Part shown: positions 23,789-31,865 of the stretch, one piece after another
Numbering within the stretch: position 1 is the stretch's first letter
How the letters are laid out: each line of letters begins with the position of its first letter
Made by a program: the position numbers and the translations under genes
The notes under the pieces: generated by a model
Seen by the model: the letters and a program-made list of their open reading frames with translations, nothing else
Database searches by the model: none
Told to the model about the DNA's origin: nothing
Source: Prevotella sp.
GTDB taxonomy: Bacteria > Bacteroidota > Bacteroidia > Bacteroidales > Bacteroidaceae
DNA: 45,347 bases
Assembly (NCBI GenBank): GCA_016286575.1
Contig: JAEETB010000004.1
Location: forward strand, 1 to 45,347
Direction of reading: 5' to 3'

Positions 23789-26557
23789 ATGAAGATTATA
23801 TATAAAATTCTATTGGGCTTAGCCCTGCTGGTTCCTGGTACAGTCTCGGCTGCACCTCAGGACAGCATCATCGTATACAATCAGAACAAGCCCCTTATCT
23901 ATGAGGACGCATGGGACCTCTGGCCTTACGTGTTCCTTAATACGAATGGAGAGCCTGATGGATATAACATCGACCTGCTGAAACTCATCTTCAAGGAACT
24001 TGACATCCCTTACATCATCAAACTGAAGCCTACACTCGAGGCTCAGTCGGACCTGAAGAATAAGCAGTCGGACCTGATGTTGCGTATGGATGCTGACTTT
24101 GCCAGAAGCAACTCATCCTATGGTCAGTCGATCGTTCAGCTTTTCACCCACAGCATTGTCGTACCCAAAAGCAAGAGCATCAATATCCGTGATGTCAATG
24201 ATTTGAACAACCATCGTGTGATTGTGCATGAGGGCAGTTTCAGTCATCATTACCTTCTGGATCACAAGATCAATGTCCAGATTGAGGCCTATGAAGACAT
24301 GCGGGATGCCATTCTCAAGGTCAGTACCGAGAATGACGGTATCATCCTTTGGAACACCATGTCGCTGAAGTGGCTCATGCAGAAATACCAGACGGACCAC
24401 CTGCAACTGATTCCCATTGACCTGCCCTATGGTGAATATAAGTTCTTCTCGAACGACCATCATCTGCTGGCACAGATGGATAGTGTGTATAACGTGCTTC
24501 GAGCTAACGACCGTCTGACAATCATCCAGAACAAGTGGTTCTACCCTGAGCGCAAAGACTCGGGTATTCCTGCCTGGATCTGGCAAGTCATCTACTTTCT
24601 GGCCATTGTCGCCTTATTCTTCCTCTTCTATTATATTATATATAAGGTACGCGAGCGGAAGATGACCAAGGAGATTCGTAAGAGCAACGAACGGTTAACC
24701 CTCATTCTGGAGACCAGTCATGTGAGTTTCTGGACCTATGACGTCGCATCGCAGATCTTTACTGTGATGGACCAGCATGGTCGTCCAAAGCACACCTATA
24801 CCTCACTGGAATTCTCACAGCGCTATAAGGCCGATGGCTTCAACAAACTGACTAATGCCCTGAAGCAGGTCATCACTGAAGAAGTTCCGAGTGTCTCCAT
24901 TAACCTCCTTGTCTGGGAGGCCGATCATGCAGATGAACCACGAGACTTCAATCTCATCCTCTCAGTCCTGCGACGTGACAAGCAGAAGAAGCCTTCAGTC
25001 ATCATCTGTTCGCGCAATGACGTCACAGAGGACCTTGCCCGTCATCGCAAGGTGAAGGACGCCATGCTGCGCTATCAGTCGATCTTCAACTCAGCCATGA
25101 TTGACATGGTGGCTTATGATCAAGACGGTTATATCACAGAGATGAACCAGAAGTCGCTCGATGCCCTGGGCGTCAGTATAGAGACCATCCGCGAGATGAA
25201 GATCCATGTCAAGGAGGTGTTGGGCCTCAAGGACTTCTCGATAGAGGACATGGATTATATCTACCTGACACAGATCTACACGAAAGAGGATAAACGACCA
25301 CTCAACAGACTCCTGAAGCGCGACGAGATGTATTACGAGCTACAGCTGATGCCTGTCAGAGGGAAGCAGAACGAGATCCTGGGTATCTTTGGTACTGGTC
25401 GTGATGTCACAGAGACCGTTTACGCCTATCGCCAGCTGAAGGCCAACACCCAACAGTTGCAACAGGTGAACAATGAGATGACAACGTATGTGAAGAATAT
25501 CGACTACGTGCTTCGCGTGGGAGGTATCAGCATGACTACTTATCATCTCGACACGCATACACTTACCATCTATAGCGAAATCGGAAATGCCCGTTATGCC
25601 CTTACCCAGACCAGAGCCATCTCGCTCGTGGCTGAGGAGTCGAAGAAACAGGCCCTGCGCATGCTCAACAAGATGGAGAATCTGGCAACAGGTTCGTTGC
25701 ATGGTGAGATCAAGAGCATCATCCGTCAGAATGGGAAGCCCCTCTACCTGGAGTTCCACTTCATCCCCCTCTACCATCAAGGCGAGATCAAGGAGTACTT
25801 TGGCATGTGTCGTGACATCAGCGAACTGAAAGCCATCGAGAACCAGTTGGCCAAGGAGACTGTCCGTGCACAGGAGGTGGAGGTCATCAAGAACGCCTTC
25901 CTCCGTAATATGAGCTACGAGATCCGTACCCCACTCAACTCTGTAGTCGGATTCTCTGAACTCTTCGAGATGGAACATACCCCAGAGGACGAGGCTGTCT
26001 TCATCGATGAGATCAAGAGCAGTTCAGCATCGCTGTTGAAGCTGATCAACGATATCCTCTTCCTCTCGCGCCTGGACGCAGAAATGATTACCATCAACCC
26101 CAAGCCTGTTGATTTCGCTGCTATCTGTGTCAGTCGCTGTGAGGCAGTATGGAATAACCTGAAGCAGCCTGGTGTCGAGTATATCGTGCGTAATCCCTAT
26201 AAGCGCATGGTGGTTGAGATCGATGAAGCCAACTTGTCGCAGGTCGTCGATAAGGTCATCACCAATGCCGTCCAGCACACCACAAAGGGTACGGTAGAGG
26301 CACGTTACGACTATATGGGTGACCAGTTGATCATCTCTGTCGAAGATACAGGTTCAGGCATCCCCAAGGAGGCCGTCGAGCACATCTTCGAACGCTTCGT
26401 CACTGGTGCCAACACAGGCGCAGGTCTGGGTCTTAGCATCTGTCATGAACTCATCGAGTACATGGGTGGAAAGATCCAGCTCAAGTCTGAGGAAGGCAAG
26501 GGCACCACCGTCTGGATTACCCTGCCATGCAAACTGATTGAAATGGAACGCATATAA
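23789..26557 (+). CDS. Sensor histidine kinase 3 (type A): phosphoacceptor His replaced by Tyr
   Basis: This 922-residue protein has a signal peptide (about 1-22), a periplasmic SBP_bac_3-like binding domain (about 25-255, with NGEPDGYNIDLLKLIF), a membrane segment (about 263-285), PAS-like regions, HisKA and HATPase. The HisKA box reads NMSYEIRTPLNSVVGF, so Tyr710 (codon TAC, 25916-25918) stands where the phosphoacceptor His should be. The HATPase is complete: Asn826 in ITNAVQH, G1 DTGSGI and G2 GAGLGLSI. It should bind ATP but cannot autophosphorylate on His. Caulobacter DivL is a known kinase-like protein with Tyr at this position. Kinase 1 has the reverse defect, so trans-phosphorylation or allosteric control is plausible. 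Confidence 0.87.
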   Translation: MKIIYKILLGLALLVPGTVSAAPQDSIIVYNQNKPLIYEDAWDLWPYVFLNTNGEPDGYNIDLLKLIFKELDIPYIIKLKPTLEAQSDLKNKQSDLMLRMDADFARSNSSYGQSIVQLFTHSIVVPKSKSINIRDVNDLNNHRVIVHEGSFSHHYLLDHKINVQIEAYEDMRDAILKVSTENDGIILWNTMSLKWLMQKYQTDHLQLIPIDLPYGEYKFFSNDHHLLAQMDSVYNVLRANDRLTIIQNKWFYPERKDSGIPAWIWQVIYFLAIVALFFLFYYIIYKVRERKMTKEIRKSNERLTLILETSHVSFWTYDVASQIFTVMDQHGRPKHTYTSLEFSQRYKADGFNKLTNALKQVITEEVPSVSINLLVWEADHADEPRDFNLILSVLRRDKQKKPSVIICSRNDVTEDLARHRKVKDAMLRYQSIFNSAMIDMVAYDQDGYITEMNQKSLDALGVSIETIREMKIHVKEVLGLKDFSIEDMDYIYLTQIYTKEDKRPLNRLLKRDEMYYELQLMPVRGKQNEILGIFGTGRDVTETVYAYRQLKANTQQLQQVNNEMTTYVKNIDYVLRVGGISMTTYHLDTHTLTIYSEIGNARYALTQTRAISLVAEESKKQALRMLNKMENLATGSLHGEIKSIIRQNGKPLYLEFHFIPLYHQGEIKEYFGMCRDISELKAIENQLAKETVRAQEVEVIKNAFLRNMSYEIRTPLNSVVGFSELFEMEHTPEDEAVFIDEIKSSSASLLKLINDILFLSRLDAEMITINPKPVDFAAICVSRCEAVWNNLKQPGVEYIVRNPYKRMVVEIDEANLSQVVDKVITNAVQHTTKGTVEARYDYMGDQLIISVEDTGSGIPKEAVEHIFERFVTGANTGAGLGLSICHELIEYMGGKIQLKSEEGKGTTVWITLPCKLIEMERI

Positions 26558-26570
26558 TAGAAGATACGAC

Positions 26571-29348
26571 ATGACCAAAAGAATATTCTCCATTCTCCTC
26601 ATCAGCCTCCTGACTGCCTTCTGCAATATCTTACCTGCAGAGGCCCTCTTCATACGCGAATATACCGAGGACCGTCCCCTCATCATTGTCTGCGACTGGG
26701 AGTTTCCGCCTTATGAGTACCGTAATGACAAGGGTGATGCCGATGGTTATAATGTCACTGTACTACATACCATCCTCAGCAAGCTGAAGATTCCCCATCG
26801 CTTCGAGATGAAGGAGTGGTATCAGGCCGTTGAGACCTTTAACTCGCGTCAGGCTGACCTCATCCACGCCCTCGCCTTTATCTATAATGAGCGGCCCTAT
26901 GTCATGACACAGAACATGATCACCTACTACAACGTGAAGATGGCACGTCTGAAGGGGACTAAGGCCATCACCAAACTCAGTGAACTGGGACCAGAGGATA
27001 CGTTGTGTGTCAAGAAGAACGACTATGTTGCCCTACGCATCTCAGAACGTGAAGGTGATCAGTTTGCCGTCGAATACCATAACCCTAGAGAGGCACTCAC
27101 AGGCATTCGTAACGGTAAGTACAAGTATGCAGCCTGGGGAGAAATGCCGCTCAGTCTGAAGATCAAGGAACTCGATATAGATAACATTGTACTTGACGAG
27201 ATCGACATCCCTGCTGGAGAGTTGCGTATCATTGGCTACGACAAAGAACTCATCGACGCCATCGACGATGGCTATGCCCGTCTGGAACAGTCAGGCGAGC
27301 TCGAACTTATCCGTGACAAGTTCTTCCATCCTGAACGAGTACACAACGACACCTCACCTGTCGCACTTATCGTCCTGGCTGGTGTCATCATTCTGCTGAT
27401 TATCGCCTTCCTGCTGGGCCGACTGATCCGAGCTCGTGTGAAACAGGCTGTGCGCAAGACCTTTGACCTCAACCAAATGATGAGCCAGGCGCTTAACATG
27501 GGTAAATACTACGTGGTGGTGTACGACCTTCATACAGACCAGTTGCGTAACCTCCATGGCTCACTCCTGCCAGAGGAAGGTATCTCCATGGACGAATACC
27601 TGTCCAGAATCTACATGGAAGAACGCCCTGCCTTCCATGAAGAAATCCGTGAGATGGCCGAAGGAAAGAAAGACATCTGGAACATCCGTCGTCAGTGGAA
27701 TGTAGGTACTGACGAGGCTCCTGAATGGCGTTTCTTAGAGGGGCATGCTGTCACTGAACAGGTGGATGGCAAGCCTCGCTATATCATCGGCACGCTCAAA
27801 GACCTCACTCAGGAAATCAATGAGGAGCGACTGACCCAGGAAATGGGTACTAAATATCGCCAGATGTTCGACACCAACCTGATTGCCATGTCATACTATG
27901 ACAAGGAGGGTAACTTCGTCAACGCCAACAACAGCATGTGCAAGCTGTGTCAGCTCGATGAAAAGGGCTTAAAGTTCTTCACCAATACAAACCTCTTTAC
28001 TACACCCCTGGTGAAAGGACAATTCGATCCAAAGAGCCATGATAACTTCCACGTATGTCAGCACATGTACTATCCTGACTTGAACCTCGACAAGTATATT
28101 GAGTTCAAGATCCGTCCTGTCGTAGACGACAATGACGAACTGCAGTACTACCTCGTGACAGCCCGTGACCTGACAGCTGAGCGTAACACCTATCTGACCC
28201 AGCGTCAGCACGACAAGCAGATTATCAGTGCCAACGAGGCCATTGAACAATACGAAGAACAGCTCCACTACCTGCTCGACAACAGCCAGATGTTTATCTG
28301 GAGCTACTTCCCTGATACAGACGAGATTTCCTTCTCGCGCAGTATCAGAGATAACCAGTATAAGGAGACATTGGAAGAGTTCTTCGAGGGAGTCGTCGAG
28401 GACGAACGGGGCAATGCTGTCAGTCATGTCAGAACGGTCGTCGCCTCGCATCAGCCTTTCGAAGCTATTCACCACTATCTGTACACGCCACTTGAGCGCC
28501 ACCAGGTCTGGTATGCCATCAGTGGTGTACCACAGTTTGATGACAATGGCCAACTCACCCATTACTTCGGTCTTGCCCGTAACATCACATCACTGATGAT
28601 TGCCCAGGAGCGACTGAAGGAAGAGACTGAACGTGCAGAGAACTCTGGTAAGATGAAGAGTGCCTTCCTGGCTAATATGACCCACGAGATCCGAACCCCG
28701 CTGAATGCGATCGTAGGCTTCTCAGACCTCCTGCCTATGGTGGAAACCAACGAGGAACGCCTGCAGTTCATCCGCATTATCCGCAGCAACTGCGATATGC
28801 TCATGCGCCTCATCAACGACATCCTCGAAGCCTCCAATATGGGACAGGCTCTTGCCATCCTTCCTGAAGAGATCGATATTGCCAAGGCTTTCGACGATAT
28901 CTGCCAGACACTCGAACAACGTGTTCAGGAACCTGGAGTGGAGTTCATCAAAGACAATCCTTACGACACCTATCTCACCTATCTGGACAAAGGACGTATC
29001 CAGCAGTTGCTGACCAACTTCGTTACCAACGCTGTGAAATATACCCACAAAGGTCACATCAAAGTGGGTTATCGCGAAGAAGCACGAATCCCCAAAGGTG
29101 GCACAGAGACGACAAACGGCCTCTACTTCTACTGCGAAGACACAGGTGAAGGTATCCCCAAGGAGAAACAGAGCAGCGTCTTTGAGCGCTTTGTCAAACT
29201 CAACGACTTTGTGCAAGGAACAGGTCTAGGCCTCAGCATCTGCAAAGCCATCGCTGATCACTGTAATGGTCAGATTGGTGTCACCTCCGAGGGTGTGGGC
29301 ACAGGCTCGACCTTCTGGATCTGGATTCCCTGCGAACGCAAGTCATAA
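26571..29348 (+). CDS. Sensor histidine kinase 4 (type B) with periplasmic binding domain, intact motifs
   Basis: This 925-residue protein has a signal-like segment (about 4-24), an SBP_bac_3-like periplasmic domain (about 30-255, with FPPYEYRNDKGDADGYNV), a membrane segment (about 262-284), PAS-like regions, HisKA with His705 (NMTHEIRTPLNAIVGF) and a full HATPase with Asn820 (FVTNAVKY), DTGEGI and GTGLGLSI. I chose the ATG at 26571, 13 bases after the previous stop, rather than 26538, which overlaps it. It pairs with kinase 2 as the second type-B copy. SBP_bac_3 domains usually bind amino acids or similar small solutes; the ligand here is unknown. The AraC-type gene follows 36 bases on. Confidence 0.88.
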   Translation: MTKRIFSILLISLLTAFCNILPAEALFIREYTEDRPLIIVCDWEFPPYEYRNDKGDADGYNVTVLHTILSKLKIPHRFEMKEWYQAVETFNSRQADLIHALAFIYNERPYVMTQNMITYYNVKMARLKGTKAITKLSELGPEDTLCVKKNDYVALRISEREGDQFAVEYHNPREALTGIRNGKYKYAAWGEMPLSLKIKELDIDNIVLDEIDIPAGELRIIGYDKELIDAIDDGYARLEQSGELELIRDKFFHPERVHNDTSPVALIVLAGVIILLIIAFLLGRLIRARVKQAVRKTFDLNQMMSQALNMGKYYVVVYDLHTDQLRNLHGSLLPEEGISMDEYLSRIYMEERPAFHEEIREMAEGKKDIWNIRRQWNVGTDEAPEWRFLEGHAVTEQVDGKPRYIIGTLKDLTQEINEERLTQEMGTKYRQMFDTNLIAMSYYDKEGNFVNANNSMCKLCQLDEKGLKFFTNTNLFTTPLVKGQFDPKSHDNFHVCQHMYYPDLNLDKYIEFKIRPVVDDNDELQYYLVTARDLTAERNTYLTQRQHDKQIISANEAIEQYEEQLHYLLDNSQMFIWSYFPDTDEISFSRSIRDNQYKETLEEFFEGVVEDERGNAVSHVRTVVASHQPFEAIHHYLYTPLERHQVWYAISGVPQFDDNGQLTHYFGLARNITSLMIAQERLKEETERAENSGKMKSAFLANMTHEIRTPLNAIVGFSDLLPMVETNEERLQFIRIIRSNCDMLMRLINDILEASNMGQALAILPEEIDIAKAFDDICQTLEQRVQEPGVEFIKDNPYDTYLTYLDKGRIQQLLTNFVTNAVKYTHKGHIKVGYREEARIPKGGTETTNGLYFYCEDTGEGIPKEKQSSVFERFVKLNDFVQGTGLGLSICKAIADHCNGQIGVTSEGVGTGSTFWIWIPCERKS

Positions 29349-29384
29349 CCCAATACTAACTAATCATTTATCCAGACACGAACC

Positions 29385-30254
29385 ATGCAAATCAGTAAAT
29401 ACCTGTTGGCCAACGAACGCGATGCCCTCTGGGGACTCACAGTCAGTACCATCGGACATGAGGAGATTGCCCCTGGTGATCCTTACCCTACTCGTGGACA
29501 TGCAGACGGCTACTACTTCAACGTCGAGAAGGGACGCATCCTCAATGAGTACCAGCTGCTTTATAACCCTGAGGGAGAGGGATGGTTCCAGAGTGCCCAC
29601 TGTTCTCGTCGTCGACTGAAAGCAGGAGATATGTTTCTCCTTTTCCCAGGCGAGTGGCACAGCTACCACCCCATGGAACATACAGGTTGGAAAAGCTACT
29701 GGATAGGTTTCAAAGGTCGAAATATGGACGATCGTGTCAAGGCAGGTTTCCTCTCACCAGAGAAACCCATCTACCACGTAGGCTACTCAGCTGTCATTGA
29801 GACGCTTTACAAACGGGCTTATGAGGCTGCTATCGAGGAGGCAGCCTACTCCCAGCAGGTCATGGCTGGTATCGTCAATTACCTCATTGGTACCATGTAC
29901 TCCCTTGAGCGTAACAAGGAATTCAGCAAGAACCAGCAGCAGGTGGACATGATCAACAGAGCCCGTCTGCGTATTCGTGAATCACTGGAGGCTGACCTGA
30001 CGATTCAACAGGTCGCTGAGGATCTGGGAGTCAGCTACAGTAATTTCCGCAAACTATTCAAGGAATACACAGGTCTCTCGCCTGCCACCTATCAGCAGGA
30101 GCTGCGCCTGCAACGGGCCAAGGAACTCCTCACAACCACAGACTACAGCATCAAGGAAATAGCCTACCGCCTCAACTTCGAGAGTCCAGACTATTTCTCC
30201 GCCAAGTTCAAAGCCAAGATGGGCATCAAGCCCAGCGAGGTTAAGGCTAAATAA
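29385..30254 (+). CDS. AraC-family regulator, possible rhamnose regulator RhaR
   Basis: This 289-residue protein has an N-terminal cupin-like sensing domain (about 20-140, with GDMFLLFPGEWHSYHP) and a C-terminal AraC DNA-binding domain with two helix-turn-helix units (about 190-285: LTIQQVAEDLGVSYSNFRKLF and IKEIAYRLNFESPDYFSAKF). It lacks a receiver domain, so direct phosphorylation by the kinases is not expected. It is the last gene of the kinase operon. In Bacteroides thetaiotaomicron an AraC-type RhaR sits beside the rhamnose genes and activates them; here rhaK starts 1.6 kb away, beyond nhaD, and its promoter has direct repeats spaced 21 bp, as AraC proteins often need. The rhamnose role is inference. 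A large hairpin terminator follows. Confidence 0.8.
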   Translation: MQISKYLLANERDALWGLTVSTIGHEEIAPGDPYPTRGHADGYYFNVEKGRILNEYQLLYNPEGEGWFQSAHCSRRRLKAGDMFLLFPGEWHSYHPMEHTGWKSYWIGFKGRNMDDRVKAGFLSPEKPIYHVGYSAVIETLYKRAYEAAIEEAAYSQQVMAGIVNYLIGTMYSLERNKEFSKNQQQVDMINRARLRIRESLEADLTIQQVAEDLGVSYSNFRKLFKEYTGLSPATYQQELRLQRAKELLTTTDYSIKEIAYRLNFESPDYFSAKFKAKMGIKPSEVKAK

Positions 30255-30321
30255 AAGTCCCACCCCATGGGACAAGTTGTCCCACCGGCTGGGACACTTT
30301 GTCCCATGGGGTGGGACTTTT
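30253..30321. terminator. Large nested hairpin, bidirectional terminator
   Basis: A perfect 23-bp outer stem (30253-30275 with 30299-30321) starting AAAAGTCCCACCCC encloses a 7-bp inner stem TGTCCCA/TGGGACA. The motif TCCCA or TGGGA recurs six times. A residues on one side and T residues on the other let it end both the AraC gene and the convergent nhaD gene. Confidence 0.85.
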
Positions 30322-30338
30322 GATCAGGTCGTAGTAAA

Positions 30339-31673
30339 CTATCCGAAGATAAACGTACGCTCCAACCAGTAGATGAGTATACCTGCCAGATAGCCCGTAA
30401 AGGCCACCCAGGTGATCTTCTTCATATACCAGCCAAAGGTAATCTTCTCCAGACCCATCACCACTACGCCAGCAGCAGATCCGATGATCAGCATCGAGCC
30501 TCCGACTCCTGCACAATAGGCGAGCAGCTGCCAGAAGATGCCATCGACAGCCATATCGCCAGCAGCCTGAACAGGATACATACCCATACAACCAGCCACA
30601 AGAGGCACATTGTCGACGATGGATGAAAGCACACCGATGATACCTGTGACAAGATAGTGATTGCCCTCGAAGGTAGCATCGAGGAACTGGCCTAACATCG
30701 TGAGCACACCAACCTCCTGAAGTACGGCTACTGCCATCAGGATGCCCAGGAAGAACATGATCGTTGAGAGGTCGATCTTTGACAACAGGTCAGAGACACG
30801 CTTCGCCATCGTATCGTCCTCAGCAGTATTATAATGGAAGATCTCAGTAACGGTCCAAAGGACGCCAAGTACGAGAAGGATACCCATGAACGGTGGGAGA
30901 TGGGTCAGAGTCTTGAAGATGGGCACAAAGCAGAGGCCACCCACACCCAACCAGAAGATGATATCGCGCTGCGCCTTCGTGAACTGTGTCACGTCAGCCT
31001 TCGGAAGGTTATTCTCCTTGTCGAACTTACCGTTGAGCTGATACTGCAGGATAAAGGCAGGCACAAGCATGGAGACAAGCGAGGGAATGAAAATCTCTGT
31101 GATAACACCTTGGGTAGTGATAACACCCTTGATCCACAGCATGATAGTCGTAACATCGCCAATAGGCGAGAAAGCACCTCCTGAGTTGGCTGAAACTACC
31201 ACAAGAGCTGCATAGATCAGACGATCGCCACGACTCTGCACAAGTTTGCGAAGCACCATGATCATCACGATCGAGGTGGTGAGGTTGTCAAGAATGGCTG
31301 AGAGGAAGAAGGTCATGAAGGCCATACGCCACATGAGCTTGCGCTTGGAGCGCGTCTTCATCGTATCACGCACAAAGTTGAAACCACCATTGGAGTCAAC
31401 AATCTCAACGATAGTCATGGCACCCATCAGGAAGAAGAGGGTACCAGCGGCATCGCCCAGATGATGCTCGATGACCTCAGCGATATGATGTATCACATTC
31501 TCGCCAGGGATGGCGGGATAATAAGCTGCAGGACCCATCATGAGCAGTGTCCAGCAGAACACACACATCAGCAGGGCAATGGCTGCCTTGTTGACTTTTG
31601 TCAGACTCTCAAGGGCAATACAAAGATAGCCAATGCAGAAGACAATGACAATAAGAATTGTTAATGTTGACAT
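30339..31673 (-). CDS. nhaD: Na+/H+ antiporter NhaD
   Basis: This 444-residue inner-membrane protein has about a dozen hydrophobic segments and two typical NhaD blocks: SAILDNLTTSIVM near residue 127 and NSGGAFSPIGDVTT near 165, where buried Asp and Asn side chains are thought to carry the ions. NhaD exchanges Na+ (or Li+) for protons for pH and salt balance. It lies between the AraC gene (convergent) and rhaK (divergent) on its own minus-strand unit, with a -7 box at 31713-31720. I see no functional link to rhamnose. Confidence 0.9.
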   Translation of the reverse strand: MSTLTILIVIVFCIGYLCIALESLTKVNKAAIALLMCVFCWTLLMMGPAAYYPAIPGENVIHHIAEVIEHHLGDAAGTLFFLMGAMTIVEIVDSNGGFNFVRDTMKTRSKRKLMWRMAFMTFFLSAILDNLTTSIVMIMVLRKLVQSRGDRLIYAALVVVSANSGGAFSPIGDVTTIMLWIKGVITTQGVITEIFIPSLVSMLVPAFILQYQLNGKFDKENNLPKADVTQFTKAQRDIIFWLGVGGLCFVPIFKTLTHLPPFMGILLVLGVLWTVTEIFHYNTAEDDTMAKRVSDLLSKIDLSTIMFFLGILMAVAVLQEVGVLTMLGQFLDATFEGNHYLVTGIIGVLSSIVDNVPLVAGCMGMYPVQAAGDMAVDGIFWQLLAYCAGVGGSMLIIGSAAGVVVMGLEKITFGWYMKKITWVAFTGYLAGILIYWLERTFIFG

Positions 31674-31712
31674 TTTGACTTGTTTATTTTATTGTTTTAA
31701 TTATTTCTTCTG

Positions 31713-31720
31713 CAAAGGTA
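31713..31720 (-). promoter_or_regulatory. Promoter -7 box of nhaD
   Basis: TACCTTTG on the minus strand fits TAnnTTTG, 40 bases before the start codon. No TTTG occurs at -33. Confidence 0.5.
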
Positions 31721-31726
31721 CAAAAG

Positions 31727-31797
31727 AAAAGTGAAAAGTGTCTCATAAAAAGTGAAAAAATATGCCACGTATCAAAAATTAATGTCCAAATATCAAA
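31727..31797 (+). promoter_or_regulatory. Candidate AraC-type operators upstream of rhaK
   Basis: Two sets of direct repeats are each offset by 21 bp: AAAAGTGAAAA at 31727-31737 and 31748-31758, and TATCAAA at 31770-31776 and 31791-31797. AraC-family proteins commonly bind half-sites repeated about 21 bp apart. The last repeat ends next to the -33 position of the rhaK promoter, where an activator would touch RNA polymerase. Confidence 0.5.
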
Positions 31798-31826
31798 TAA
31801 TGAGGGCTACAATGCCATTTAATACG

Positions 31827-31834
31827 TACCTTTG
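31827..31834 (+). promoter_or_regulatory. Promoter -7 box of the rhamnose operon
   Basis: TACCTTTG matches the -7 consensus, 31 bases before rhaK. The -33 position (31803-31806) reads AGGG, not TTTG, which fits an activator-dependent promoter. Confidence 0.6.
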
Positions 31835-31865
31835 CCCTCGAATCTGCTAATCAAAGAATAAAAAG

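Noticed and set aside
23789..26557. Kinase 3 as a sequencing or assembly artefact because of its His-to-Tyr change
   Set aside because: The change is a single clean codon (TAC for CAC) in a fully open frame with all other motifs intact, and its sister has the opposite defect; an error cannot be excluded from one sequence but is the less likely reading.
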